Below are positions 17,326 through 26,293 of a stretch of DNA of 42,344 bases, piece by piece. The translations under genes were made by a program, and so were the position numbers. Source of the DNA: Clostridia bacterium (lineage in GTDB: Bacteria; Bacillota; Clostridia; Oscillospirales; Acutalibacteraceae); contig JAFRUA010000059.1 in the NCBI GenBank assembly GCA_017434855.1, forward strand, positions 1-42,344, read 5' to 3'. Position 1 is the first letter of the stretch, and each line of letters opens with the position of its first letter. Below the pieces are notes generated by a model. It saw only the letters and a list, made by a program, of their open reading frames with translations. It had not been told where the DNA came from and ran no database searches.

Positions 17326-18831
17326 TTACCGTTTATTTCGGATGCTTGCCCGGTATGCAGCTGCGGCGCCGTTGGATACAGCCCACAGTCCGCCGCCGTT
17401 TTCGCTTTGCTGCCCTATAAACCACAGGTTCTTAACCGGTGTTTTGTGGGGCGGATTCTTCTGATGCCAGACAGGTACCGTACCGCCGAAAGAACTTTTG
17501 CTCATATGCGTCATTTCTCTGTAATCAACTGCTGTCATGATTTTCCTGACGGTGATATGTTGCCTGAGATCCGGCAGATAACGCTCGGCACGTTCAAGCA
17601 GATGATCGGCATATTTTTCTTTTTCCTTCTCCCAGTCGCCGTCACAAAGCGTGTCCGGTGCAACGGTATACACAGTCAGGCAATGTTTGCCGTCAGGTGC
17701 AAATTCAGGCGCGTGATAGGAGGGAACATAAAGCAGAAAACCATCGTTACCGTCATGATATCTGCCTGCACGCAGGCGCTCTGTGGCCCGAGAAAGATCA
17801 TAGGAACCGTAACAATAGCAAAGTGCCGTGCCCAGCACTTTTACAGGGTCAAAGTCAACACCGGCGTGCACCATGAATACCGCTTCCATCGGGCGGTAGG
17901 TTTCCAGGATCTTTCTGTAATTGGCATCCAGGTGTTCCGTTCCGACGGCTTTGCCGAAGAAATCCCGGCCGCTGCCGCTTCCGGCAACGACGTCCGCTTT
18001 TTTCTGTGTACCGTCCGCAAGACGGATCCCCGTCGCCCTTCCGTTTTCAATCAGCACACGGTCAACAACCGTATTCAGTTTGATTGTGCAGCCGTTTTTC
18101 GTAATATAGTCTGAAAGTGCTTGTGCTATTTTCTGGCAGCCGCCTCTGATATAGCCGAAACCGCCGAGATAGTGTTTTCCGTTCTTTTCAAGAGGGATTC
18201 TGTCATCAAATCCGGTTTCAAGGTTTGTCAGCGGAACGGCAAGTCCCCAGACCTCCCTTGGATCGGCACAGTAGTCTGCGAGAATGCCGGTGTAAAGCGC
18301 CTGAAGTTTTTTATCAGAGAAAAAGTGCTCAACCAGCTGCTGCGCTGTCATACGGGAATAGCGCGCTGCGGGTAAAAATGAAGCGATCAGCGCGATCGCG
18401 CTGCCGAAAGACAACTTGCGATTGAGATGATAACGCACGCGCATCATTTGATCGTAAAACCGGTAGTATTGATCAAGCCCGTCAGCGTCATCTGGAAAAA
18501 GCTGTTTCAGGCGGTCGCGACGCCAGTAAGGTCCCTCATAGGTTTCCGGGCGGTGCATGGAATAGTCCGGCATCTCAACATTCCGGTCTGCACGCATAAG
18601 GTCAAGGTGAATACCGAATTCAGCCAGAAGATGACTCATCGGCTCACCCGGCAAAAGATCGCACATAAGAAGCGGACCCTGCTCAAAGCGGTAATCGCCG
18701 ACCTCGCAAAGAGCCAGCACGCCTCCGGGAACCGGGTTTTTATCATAGATCACCACTTCGTGCCCGTCTTTGACAGCCATGGCGCCGAACACCAGTCCGG
18801 CAAGGCCTGCGCCGATTACGGTATATTTCAT
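17326..18831 (-). CDS. CrtI/phytoene-desaturase-like FAD-dependent oxidoreductase
   Basis: 501 residues from ATG 18831, chosen because AGGAGGTG lies 7 bp upstream; longer in-frame extensions enter the inverted-repeat element and lack a ribosome site. The N-terminus has the FAD-binding VIGAGLAGLVFGAMAVKDGH motif and acidic strand end; the C-terminus has the family's second FAD contact (LWFIGQQSENGGGLWAVSNG). Phytoene desaturases and prolycopene isomerases share this fold, but no carotenoid genes are present, so the substrate is more likely another hydrophobic or polyketide-like compound. Divergent from an MFS transporter, a common arrangement for export or uptake of the substrate. Confidence 0.82.
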   Translation of the reverse strand: MKYTVIGAGLAGLVFGAMAVKDGHEVVIYDKNPVPGGVLALCEVGDYRFEQGPLLMCDLLPGEPMSHLLAEFGIHLDLMRADRNVEMPDYSMHRPETYEGPYWRRDRLKQLFPDDADGLDQYYRFYDQMMRVRYHLNRKLSFGSAIALIASFLPAARYSRMTAQQLVEHFFSDKKLQALYTGILADYCADPREVWGLAVPLTNLETGFDDRIPLEKNGKHYLGGFGYIRGGCQKIAQALSDYITKNGCTIKLNTVVDRVLIENGRATGIRLADGTQKKADVVAGSGSGRDFFGKAVGTEHLDANYRKILETYRPMEAVFMVHAGVDFDPVKVLGTALCYCYGSYDLSRATERLRAGRYHDGNDGFLLYVPSYHAPEFAPDGKHCLTVYTVAPDTLCDGDWEKEKEKYADHLLERAERYLPDLRQHITVRKIMTAVDYREMTHMSKSSFGGTVPVWHQKNPPHKTPVKNLWFIGQQSENGGGLWAVSNGAAAAYRASIRNKR

Positions 18832-18849
18832 GGAACCACCTCCTGTATA

Positions 18850-18878
18850 ATTATAGATTAAAAAACAAAAAAAGTAAA
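18850..18878 (-). promoter_or_regulatory. Promoter of the CrtI-like gene
   Basis: Minus strand: -35 TTTACT (18878-18873), 17-bp T-rich spacer, -10 TATAAT (18855-18850), immediately before the AGGAGG ribosome site. Confidence 0.6.
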
Positions 18879-18896
18879 CATCCTGAAAAAAATACT

Positions 18897-18924
18897 TTTC
18901 AAACGCTGATCCTTGTGATAGAAT
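18897..18924 (+). promoter_or_regulatory. Candidate promoter of the MFS gene, abutting the MITE
   Basis: TTTCAA (18897-18902), 16-bp spacer, TAGAAT (18919-18924). The inverted-repeat element begins at the last base of the -10, so the transcript would start inside the element and carry it as a structured leader. Confidence 0.4.
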
Positions 18925-19092
18925 TAAGGCAACACCGCACAAATGCGGCCGCACGCCTTGCTTGATCTTTGTTCCGTCAGATTGCACAGCTTTTCCTTGC
19001 CAACCGACAGGTTGCCTGCGTCAAATCTATGCAATCTGACGAAAAAATCTGCTGCGCAATCCGCATGCCCGAATTGTGCGGTGTTGCCTTAA
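18924..19092. mobile_element. MITE-like element 1 with 19-bp terminal inverted repeats
   Basis: 169 bp bounded by perfect inverted repeats TTAAGGCAACACCGCACAA (18924-18942 and 19074-19092). The outer TTAA may be the target duplication. An inner 11-bp inverted repeat CGTCAGATTGC (18975-18985 with 19031-19041) encloses a core related to the element at 34783-34946. No coding capacity. It lies between divergent genes, 31 bp upstream of the MFS start codon. A partial copy of its end occurs at 38678-38711. Confidence 0.8.
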
Positions 19093-19123
19093 GAAAGATG
19101 AATATGTGTACGGGAGGCAGTAT

Positions 19124-20515
19124 ATGAAGAACGAAAGCAAAATCATGGAACGTGACCGAAAGCAGCTCACAAGACTTGAAAAGCTCGGGAACAAGAAACC
19201 GTATGCAGGATATTTTGCGGTGATTCTGTTTCTGGTTGCTTCGGTCAATATTATTGACGAAATCACCTCAAGCCTCCCGGCAAATCTGCAGTCCTGCTAT
19301 GTGACGGAGTTCCTGGCAATCGACGGACGAAACTATACGGATGCACTGGCGCTGCACAGTTCGGTGAGCATCATCAGCTATGTGCTTGGGATTTTCACGC
19401 CCTTTTACAAGGCACTGGCGGATAAAATCGGGCGCAAGCCGCTGTTTTTCCTTTCAACCCTCGGCATGAGTATCGGAATGCTGATTGCGTCAGCGGCGCC
19501 CAACTACTGGATTTATTTGTTCGGTTCCTCCGTTATGAGCTTTTTTATCGCGCACGACATTCAGATCATATATATTCTGGAAGTTGCACCTGCGAAGCAT
19601 CGCGCAAGAATTTACAGCATTCTTAAATCAATCGGAATTGTCGGTGTTGTCGCAATCCCATGGATGCGTAAAGTGTTGATGAATAACGACCCGACACGCT
19701 GGCGTGTGGTTTACCTTGTTCCCGCAATTGCCGCCTTCATAGCAGCGGTCTGTGTCCTGCTGTTTGCACGGGAGACGAGCGTCTATATCGAGGGACGTAC
19801 CGCATATCTTCGCCGTCCTTATGCCGAGCGCAAGGAAGAGTCGGAACGGCTCAGGCGCGAGAAGAAATCAGATGCCGGCAAGCAGGGCGTTTTTGCGGGC
19901 GTGAAATACATTATGAAGCACCGCGATCTGCGCGCCCTCATGATTTGCCATATTGTTTTTGACGTCGGTCTCGCTTGCGTGGGACTGTATCATGAATCCA
20001 TGCTGAAAGACGCGGGATACGCAACGGCCGAGGCAACGCAGGCGCTGTTCTTTGTTCCTGTTATGTATGCGATTTGTGTTTTCATCAGCGGTTTTGTGGC
20101 CGACAGTCTCGGGCGTAAAAAGACGATTCTTCTTTTCGGCGCTCTGCATATCCTCGCTTTCTGCGTTTTTGTGTATGGCCTGAGGCACAGCTTTGCGCCA
20201 ACGGTTCTCGGAATGTTGTGCGGCATATATCAGGGCGGTTACTGGATCGGCCGCGATTATATGGACATCATGGTGACCGAAAAAGTACCGACGGAAATAC
20301 GCGCCTCCGTTATGGGTGCGGACGGACTGCTTGTCACCATCGGAATGGCGGTCGGATATCTTCTCTGTATCGCAGGCATAAGCATGATCGGCGTTGCGTT
20401 CTCCTGCCTGTTTGTCACGGTGCCGTGTGTTGCGGCTGCGATTATCGGAGTATCCGTCAAGGTGAAGGAAACCAAGGGCACGGTGATGGAAGAGATTGTT
20501 GATCCGGTGGAATAG
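19124..20515 (+). CDS. Major facilitator superfamily transporter
   Basis: 463 residues from ATG 19124, preceded by GGGAGG. Twelve hydrophobic segments and two MFS loop motifs (ADKIGRKPLFFLS after helix 2 and ADSLGRKKTILLFG after helix 8) place it near the sugar-porter/general-substrate MFS groups. A ~50-residue charged cytoplasmic loop separates the halves. It is divergent from the CrtI-like oxidoreductase, with an inverted-repeat element in the shared promoter region. Substrate unknown; it could move the oxidoreductase's substrate or product. Confidence 0.87.
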   Translation: MKNESKIMERDRKQLTRLEKLGNKKPYAGYFAVILFLVASVNIIDEITSSLPANLQSCYVTEFLAIDGRNYTDALALHSSVSIISYVLGIFTPFYKALADKIGRKPLFFLSTLGMSIGMLIASAAPNYWIYLFGSSVMSFFIAHDIQIIYILEVAPAKHRARIYSILKSIGIVGVVAIPWMRKVLMNNDPTRWRVVYLVPAIAAFIAAVCVLLFARETSVYIEGRTAYLRRPYAERKEESERLRREKKSDAGKQGVFAGVKYIMKHRDLRALMICHIVFDVGLACVGLYHESMLKDAGYATAEATQALFFVPVMYAICVFISGFVADSLGRKKTILLFGALHILAFCVFVYGLRHSFAPTVLGMLCGIYQGGYWIGRDYMDIMVTEKVPTEIRASVMGADGLLVTIGMAVGYLLCIAGISMIGVAFSCLFVTVPCVAAAIIGVSVKVKETKGTVMEEIVDPVE

Positions 20516-20578
20516 ATGACGGAGAAAGCAGTTCCGGCTTGCAGAGAATAAGACAAAACCGATTGCTGTAACAAACCT

Positions 20579-20758
20579 GTGTTCTGTGTTTCGCAATGTA
20601 ATCATTGCAGTTTTGTGGTCAACTTTTGGTCAATCTCGCCGTGAAGCCTCATGGAACACGGTGCAATCTCATGAAACACCGAGGTGTCACAAGCCAAGAC
20701 TTTATGCGGCTTGCGGCACCTCGTGCAATGTTGCGGAACATCAAAATGAGATTTCAAC
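20579..20758 (+). repeat. Dispersed ~200-bp repeat, copy B (degenerate 3' end)
   Basis: Shares block order with copies A and C (GTGTTCTGTGTTTCGC, GGTCAACTTTTGGTCAAT, TTTATGCGGC) but the tRNA-like end has decayed to AAAATGAGATTTCAAC. The gene-free stretch 20516-20865 holds this repeat and the terminator at 20766-20805. Confidence 0.7.
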
Positions 20759-20765
20759 ATAAAAA

Positions 20766-20805
20766 GGTCGGGATGATATGATAAAGCAATCATATCATCC
20801 CGACC
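20766..20805. terminator. Strong bidirectional terminator
   Basis: Perfect 17-bp stem (20766-20782 with 20789-20805, loop AAAGCA). Plus side is followed by GTACTTTTT, minus side by TTTTTATG. It ends the pilus operon on the minus strand. Confidence 0.85.
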
Positions 20806-20865
20806 GTACTTTTTGGGAAAAAGATCAGCATAAAAACGTGCAGGCGAATCTGAGGGTCTGACAAC

Positions 20866-23800
20866 TCAGGCTTCTATCCCGTAACGCTTTTTCTTAACGA
20901 TCCGCAGCGCGATAAAGGATGTGCCGACGCCTGCGACAAGCAGGGCAACGAAAGAAGGAAGCAGTCGCACACCGAAGACGCCCGTATTCACATATTCGCA
21001 TTGGTTTTCCGCCTCAATTCTGCGGCTGGAAGTTGAAATATCAGCAGCGGTCAACATAAAGCCATCCGGCGCATTGGGCGGAGCGAGTTCATTTTCGCTG
21101 AACCAGAAATAGAAGGGCTGGGGATTCTCCGGAAGAATATATCCAACAGGCGCTGCCGTTTCCATAATACAGTAGGCCATGTCCTTTGCGTATATTCTTG
21201 TTCCGTTGTCGTATTCATCAGTCACTTTTATAATGATTCTGCCGATGTTGTCAGTGGTATATGTTTTTCCGGTCGAGACCCATGCGTTGCTTTGGGCGTC
21301 CCAGAAATATACAGTGAACACGGCCCCTGCCAGCGGTCTTCCGTCTTCCTGATCTATTTTTATGAGACAGAATTCCTCAAACGTCGATTCGCCGGACGTC
21401 TGGAAATCTTCAACTTCAATATGGGTATCATCGTGGTCGGATTCCTCTCCGTGCCCTTCCAGCGTTGCGGAGTTGGCAAGCGTGATTCCGCTATCCATGG
21501 AGCAGTTGACATGATAAATGTATGTCAGCCGCAAATGCGTTTCGTCGGGAACGCTCATTTCGATGATCGCATTTTTTATATTGGGATCAACGGAATCATT
21601 TTCAGTATGGGCGGTCCACTGGATATTTGAAAGCGGGGTCCAAACGCCGTTTTCTTCTTTTTCCAGAACGACGGAGTTCAGGCTGAGAACGACCTCACCG
21701 GTACCTGTTCCCTGTCTTGCCGTATAAGAAAGCACGTCGGTAAACGTCAGCCAATCAGGATCAATCGTACCGCCGGCGCTTGTCAGAAGGTTTTCGGCAA
21801 GCGGGTTGATGTCGATCGAATAGGTGATCAAATGAGAATCCTTGTCCCAACTGCCCACCTTATTGACAATATCTTCTGTTTTTGTTGCGTCGATATTGAT
21901 TTGGTTTTCTGCCTGACCGTAGTCTTGACCGTCCGCCTCAACACTGACCGTGTTGTTGAGTGCAAGGTGGACCGTGCCGTTTTGGGGCCATGCATCCTCG
22001 GCGAGCTGACAGTAATAAATCACGTTAAACGTATCGTTGAACAAGGAGGACCCGTTCGCGGGATTGGCCGGCTCCAGCGTAATGTCAACCAACTGCCTGC
22101 CGTCGGCTGTGGTCGAAACTTCACCGGATGCGATCGTTCTGGTGGCCCAAAGATTACCGACCTCTCCGGAAATCGTACCGTCGGCGGCGATTGTCAGGTT
22201 GTTGTTCGTGTTTTCCATGGAGTAATTCCATGTGGTCAGGGGAGAAGGGATCACCTTGACGCCGAGCAGCTCAACGCCCTCCGGAAGTGTGTCGGTGACG
22301 CGATACTCCTGCAGCCCGGGCACCGGCGTGACCTGCGCGATCCAAACGAAGGTTTTGTCCTCGTCATCATAATCAAGCGAAATCGTGGTGGGTTCTTCGG
22401 TAAAGATCGTTGACCAGTCACTGATTTTTCTGGCATTCAGTTTCTTGACGTTCGGGCTGATGACGTTGCTGATCGGAAGGGTCTTTTCACCATCAGAAAA
22501 CGTATTGATAAATGACTCTGAATGCTTACCGCTCATATCACCGGTGGTTTGGTACTGCCAGGTGATCACATCCACATCGCCGTTATCCATCAGATATCCG
22601 TTGCCTGCGGTGCCGACCGTGAAGGTGTAGCCGGTGATGTAGTTGTCCGTGTAGATCGGTGTGACGGACACATTGGGCCCCCATGCGGTCCCGAGCGCTG
22701 CAACCAGTGCGTTATACTGCGCCTGTGTCATATAATGCCCTTCGGGACTCAGCGTGTCGGAAAAAGACGTGCCGGACAGAATGCCTTCGACAGGGATCTC
22801 AACACGGACTGTCCAGTTCATCCCGTGCAGGTCGTTGCCGAGACTTTCGTCACCGTCCGAGGTTTTGTCAAAATCGCCGCCATGAACAACGACGTCATAG
22901 GATACGCTGTCACCGTCGAATTCTGCGTCATTGTGCACGCTCGTGGTCTCGCCGTACGCGACGTCCGGATGCGTGTAGTAGGTGATATGGTAAGTGTTGT
23001 TGTTGGGCGTGCTGCCGTCTGCCGGCAAAAAGCGAATGCCGATGATCGCTCCGCTGCCGTCGTAAACGTATTCGTAATCAACGCCGAGAACCGCATCTGC
23101 CCATCCCTTTTGCACCACAATGCCGTTGGTGCCGTTGATCGTTTCGTTTTGCGCATCTGCAAAGCTGTCGTCATAGACGACTTTTCCGGCAATATCGCTT
23201 TCACGGGCGTTTACGGAAATATGCCACTGAACATATTCTTCGTAAGGAATGCCGTCTTTCGCAAGCTTTTTGCGCTGCTGATTGTAAATGAAATAGTCTG
23301 CGTAATCCGTGGTTGTATCATGGTTGTCGGTCGAGGTGGCTTCAAGCGTGTTATATGCCGAAACGCCTGCGTCCTCGTCCGTCAGGCCGGTGAGCGCGTA
23401 TTCATAAACAAGCGTATAATACTCATGCTCGTCAAGCTGCGGCAGATTGAGCTCGATTTCATAGGTGTTCTGCGCGATGGCAGAGATATGTCCCTGCGAG
23501 GGGATTTCGGATGTTTCAACGGTTCCGTCCGCATTGTGCTTGACGACCGAAATCGATGTCGGCGGGCTGGTCGTTCCTTCGCCCGAATACGTAAAGGTAT
23601 CCATAAGATCAATGGAGGACGGCGTTCCGTTGACAGAACTGACAGTGACCTCATACCGAAATTTTCCGTCCGCCGTGTAGGAACCTGTTTTCTGCGCCGT
23701 AATATCATAATTCTCATTGATCTCTTCGGGCGGGATAAACAGCGATTGGATGTCGGTAAAGGTGACGTCCAATCCGTCATGGCTGGCATCGCCACTCGAT

Positions 23801-24714
23801 CTGATGAAACATCTGCAGCGCAAAACGTTGTTGATAAACTCGGTTTCGCTTGTAACCGCATCCTGCACAAAATCATCATCGTAAATGATTTCAATTCTGC
23901 AGCTTCCGTTGCCCAGAGGTATGAAATTGTATGTGAACGCCACTTCAAGCTCCGGGTAGCTGTCCAGCAGGTATGCATAGTATGGGCCGCCGTTGGTAAG
24001 CTCCTCGGGGATGATTATTTCATCCGGGAGATCAAATATGAACTTATACCCGCTATCTGTTACCTCTTCAATGTACTGCGTATCGATTCTGAAATGGAGC
24101 TCAAGTGTTGTCTGATAAAGATTCTCTTCAACCTTTGTCGTTCCGGAACCGGAAATGTCCGTGATGTAATCGTCAAGCGGAACGTCTGCTTCCGGCGCCG
24201 ACCGCTGCGGTCTGCCGGATCTTGCGGGCGCTTTTGCAGGCGCTTTTGTTGCTGATTCATGTTTGCTGTCGCTCCAGGCGGATGCCGATATTGCCTCTGC
24301 GTAATAAGAAGGCATCGCATCGGAAAGGGCCGGCAGGTCTTTATCGACCTCGCTGCCGGTGCTTTCTTCGGTTTCGTCGGAAGGGGCCGGCGGGTCTTCA
24401 TCGACCTCGCTGCCGGTGCTTTCTTCGGCTTCGTCGGAAGGGGCCGGCGGGTCTTCATCGACCTCGCTGCCGGTGCTTTCTTCGGTTTCGTCGGAAGGGG
24501 CCGACGGATCTTCAATGACCGCATTGCTTACGCTTTCTTCGATCCCATCGGTGTTTTCAGCACGGGCATAGATGATCGCGATGCCGATTGTTCCGATTTG
24601 CCAAAAGCTGAGCAACAAAACGGTCACCAAAAAAAGGCATAGGGCTTTCATGGCTCTTTGCCTGTTTTTATCTTTATTCAATTTTTTGCTGTAATCAAAT
24701 AAAGATCCGTTCAT
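20866..24714 (-). CDS. Large sortase-anchored surface protein (pilus tip/adhesin candidate)
   Basis: 1282 residues, last gene of the pilus cluster. The N-terminus has a basic stretch and signal segment (about 22-52). Residues 68-132 are three imperfect 19-residue acidic Ser/Pro/Glu repeats, a stalk-like region. Several ~150-residue beta-rich domains follow, resembling isopeptide-forming fimbrial modules. A SpaA/Cna_B-type prealbumin-like domain near 1130-1230 has the LIKID lysine and CIMETAAPVGY glutamate expected for an isopeptide bond. The C-terminus is a sorting signal: YVNTG, hydrophobic stretch, then VKKKR. No canonical LPXTG and no obvious thioester Cys-Gln domain. By position and size it would be the tip or ancillary adhesin, like Cpa in streptococcal FCT loci. 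GGAAAG is ~12 bp upstream of the start. Confidence 0.82.
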   Translation of the reverse strand: MNGSLFDYSKKLNKDKNRQRAMKALCLFLVTVLLLSFWQIGTIGIAIIYARAENTDGIEESVSNAVIEDPSAPSDETEESTGSEVDEDPPAPSDEAEESTGSEVDEDPPAPSDETEESTGSEVDKDLPALSDAMPSYYAEAISASAWSDSKHESATKAPAKAPARSGRPQRSAPEADVPLDDYITDISGSGTTKVEENLYQTTLELHFRIDTQYIEEVTDSGYKFIFDLPDEIIIPEELTNGGPYYAYLLDSYPELEVAFTYNFIPLGNGSCRIEIIYDDDFVQDAVTSETEFINNVLRCRCFIRSSGDASHDGLDVTFTDIQSLFIPPEEINENYDITAQKTGSYTADGKFRYEVTVSSVNGTPSSIDLMDTFTYSGEGTTSPPTSISVVKHNADGTVETSEIPSQGHISAIAQNTYEIELNLPQLDEHEYYTLVYEYALTGLTDEDAGVSAYNTLEATSTDNHDTTTDYADYFIYNQQRKKLAKDGIPYEEYVQWHISVNARESDIAGKVVYDDSFADAQNETINGTNGIVVQKGWADAVLGVDYEYVYDGSGAIIGIRFLPADGSTPNNNTYHITYYTHPDVAYGETTSVHNDAEFDGDSVSYDVVVHGGDFDKTSDGDESLGNDLHGMNWTVRVEIPVEGILSGTSFSDTLSPEGHYMTQAQYNALVAALGTAWGPNVSVTPIYTDNYITGYTFTVGTAGNGYLMDNGDVDVITWQYQTTGDMSGKHSESFINTFSDGEKTLPISNVISPNVKKLNARKISDWSTIFTEEPTTISLDYDDEDKTFVWIAQVTPVPGLQEYRVTDTLPEGVELLGVKVIPSPLTTWNYSMENTNNNLTIAADGTISGEVGNLWATRTIASGEVSTTADGRQLVDITLEPANPANGSSLFNDTFNVIYYCQLAEDAWPQNGTVHLALNNTVSVEADGQDYGQAENQINIDATKTEDIVNKVGSWDKDSHLITYSIDINPLAENLLTSAGGTIDPDWLTFTDVLSYTARQGTGTGEVVLSLNSVVLEKEENGVWTPLSNIQWTAHTENDSVDPNIKNAIIEMSVPDETHLRLTYIYHVNCSMDSGITLANSATLEGHGEESDHDDTHIEVEDFQTSGESTFEEFCLIKIDQEDGRPLAGAVFTVYFWDAQSNAWVSTGKTYTTDNIGRIIIKVTDEYDNGTRIYAKDMAYCIMETAAPVGYILPENPQPFYFWFSENELAPPNAPDGFMLTAADISTSSRRIEAENQCEYVNTGVFGVRLLPSFVALLVAGVGTSFIALRIVKKKRYGIEA
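24319..24513 (-). repeat. Tandem 57-bp coding repeats in the adhesin gene
   Basis: About three and a half in-frame copies of a 57-bp unit encoding SDEAEESTGSEVDEDPPAP-like sequence; the two central copies are almost identical at DNA level. Copy number could change by slippage without breaking the frame. Confidence 0.85.
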
Positions 24715-24828
24715 CTGCTGCCTGCACTTTCCTTTGGAATGATTGGCTCGGGTCGGTCGCTTGCGCCTCTTTTTGATCTCGAAAGGCGCCGTCGAAAGCG
24801 GCTGACGGCGGCGCGCTCGCCTGAAAGG

Positions 24829-25461
24829 TTATTCTTTTCTGATCAGTCTGTTGGTGTTCAGCGTATACAGCAGCGCAAGACAGAACAGGCCGAAGGAGGA
24901 CGCGATGGCGATCAGTATATATTGGGTCAGATGCGATTCATCGCCGGTCCTTGGGGTGCCGGACGGTTTTTTGGGCTCGGTTGTGTTCGGCGTGGTTGGC
25001 GTGGTCGGCGTGGTCGGCGTATCGGATGGCTGCGTTGTTGTGGTGGGTTCCGGCGTTTTATCAAACCGGACCTGATCCTCTTTTTCCGCTGTGCGGTTGC
25101 TGTTGATGGTGGAAACCGTGTATAACGAGCCGTCCTCGCGCGCATAAACGTCCACGGTCAGGCGGAATGTCTCGTCCGCCGGGCGGGGCTGTCCGTCTTC
25201 GGAAAACGCGGCGCTGATCGTATAGTGGTATCTGCCCGGCTCGGTGAAATTGATATAAAAACGTCCGGTTCTGCCGTTATCCACCTGGATGGTGCCTTGC
25301 GTCGGCAGCGGACTGTTGACTTCGGGAATCATGGTTGCCGTTCCGCCGCCGTCAATGACCACGGGGATCACTGCGCTGGCTTCTTCGGCCGCAAGCGCGA
25401 TCCCGGTGAACGGGAACAGCAAGAGCAATAAGCTCAAACTCAGTAAAAGAACTTTTCGCAT
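24829..25461 (-). CDS. Small sortase-anchored pilin (FctB-like basal subunit candidate)
   Basis: 210 residues: signal peptide (1-25), one compact beta domain (about 45-115) with FTEPGRYHYTISAAF, the same FTEPGxYxY block as in the major pilin, then a Thr/Pro-rich stalk (about 135-165), sorting motif TPRTG, a hydrophobic helix and RLIRKE. This layout matches FctB-type anchor pilins, which link the pilus base to peptidoglycan. It lies 16 bp after the sortase gene and 114 bp before the large adhesin. GAGGAG is upstream of ATG 25461. Role as basal subunit is inferred from size, proline-rich tail and position. Confidence 0.75.
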   Translation of the reverse strand: MRKVLLLSLSLLLLLFPFTGIALAAEEASAVIPVVIDGGGTATMIPEVNSPLPTQGTIQVDNGRTGRFYINFTEPGRYHYTISAAFSEDGQPRPADETFRLTVDVYAREDGSLYTVSTINSNRTAEKEDQVRFDKTPEPTTTTQPSDTPTTPTTPTTPNTTEPKKPSGTPRTGDESHLTQYILIAIASSFGLFCLALLYTLNTNRLIRKE

Positions 25462-25477
25462 AAATAAAACAATCTCC

Positions 25478-26191
25478 TCAGGAACTCTCTTGCATCACGC
25501 CGAATACGACCATACGGTCGATGGTGTCGGCGGACTGACATGTGGAAAGCGCGATCAGTTTCAGATCGCCTTCTGTCTCCGGCGGTTCATAGATGATTGC
25601 GGATTTGGACAGCTCTTCAATCAAAGCGTCCGGCGTCGCGTCCTCCGGTCGGAACACGAGCTGGTCTGTGGCCTGCGCCATTGTGGCGGCAAAGAAACGG
25701 ATTTTGTAGAGCTTTCCGCCCACGGTGATCAACTGGCCCGTTCGGTGAGAATCAAAGTATTCTCTTTTTTTGAAATTGTCCAGCGCCCCGAACATGGTGC
25801 CGTATTCCATGTGGTGCCCGTACAGCAGGGAATAGCTGTCGGAAAAATCGCGGCTGTTGCGGTAGTCAAGAAAAATACTGCCGGACAGCGTATATTTGCC
25901 AAACGGGTCTTTGTTCAGGTATTCTTTGTTGTCGGCGCCCTGCATGACCGGATAGTCGATTTTGGTGTCGTCCACCGTGATCCACGCAATGGCGTTTTCA
26001 GAGATCTCGCGCAGAATCTCGGGGTTGGTCAGGTCGGGCTTGTATTTCAGAATGCTTCGGTCGTTTGCGTTGTAATAAACCATGGCTGCGTCATACATGG
26101 CATAAAAGCAGACAAGGAAGAAGAGAAGCGATGCCAGGAGAATGATCCTGTCAAAGCATTTGTCAAAAAATATGATCACTTTCCTGTTCAT
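25478..26191 (-). CDS. Class B sortase, pilus-type
   Basis: 237 residues with one N-terminal membrane helix (about 14-40). Catalytic residues are in order: H126 in YGHHMEYGTMF, C218 in IALSTCQSA, R226 in TIDRMVVF. Motif spacing and length fit class B sortases. Lying directly between the major pilin and the small anchor pilin, it is in the position of SrtC/SrtC2 in Streptococcus pyogenes FCT loci, where a class B enzyme polymerises FctA. AGGAGGAAGAG precedes the start. The second position after the catalytic His is His rather than the more usual Asn. Confidence 0.88.
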   Translation of the reverse strand: MNRKVIIFFDKCFDRIILLASLLFFLVCFYAMYDAAMVYYNANDRSILKYKPDLTNPEILREISENAIAWITVDDTKIDYPVMQGADNKEYLNKDPFGKYTLSGSIFLDYRNSRDFSDSYSLLYGHHMEYGTMFGALDNFKKREYFDSHRTGQLITVGGKLYKIRFFAATMAQATDQLVFRPEDATPDALIEELSKSAIIYEPPETEGDLKLIALSTCQSADTIDRMVVFGVMQESS

Positions 26192-26235
26192 CGCGATTCT
26201 CTTCCTCCTGCAGTCTTAAGAGTCTGATTCGCACT

Positions 26236-26269
26236 GAATCAGAGGGACGAGAACTCATCCCTCTGATTC
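26236..26269 (-). terminator. Intercistronic hairpin between major pilin and sortase
   Basis: Perfect 12-bp stem GAATCAGAGGGA / TCCCTCTGATTC (26236-26247 with 26258-26269), 10-nt loop, no T-run on the minus strand. It probably reduces or processes transcription past the pilin gene. Confidence 0.6.
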
Positions 26270-26293
26270 ATCATCCTCTTCTTCTTGATTCCT

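Noticed and set aside
17326-18831. Carotenoid biosynthesis locus
   Set aside because: Only one CrtI-like gene is present, with no phytoene synthase or related genes nearby.
18832-18987. N-terminal extension of the CrtI-like protein
   Set aside because: It would translate the MITE-like element and lacks a ribosome site; ATG 18831 has AGGAGGTG and an immediate FAD motif.
20866-20990. LPXTG motif in the large surface protein
   Set aside because: The tail reads YVNTG; calling it LPXTG would be wrong, though it occupies the same position before a hydrophobic segment and basic tail.
22522-24255. Long open frame on the plus strand (577 codons)
   Set aside because: Opposite the 1282-residue surface protein; no ribosome site, improbable Cys/Arg/Val-rich composition and no recognisable domain. 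A shadow frame.
24319-24513. CRISPR array
   Set aside because: The 57-bp direct repeats have no spacers and are in frame inside the adhesin gene.
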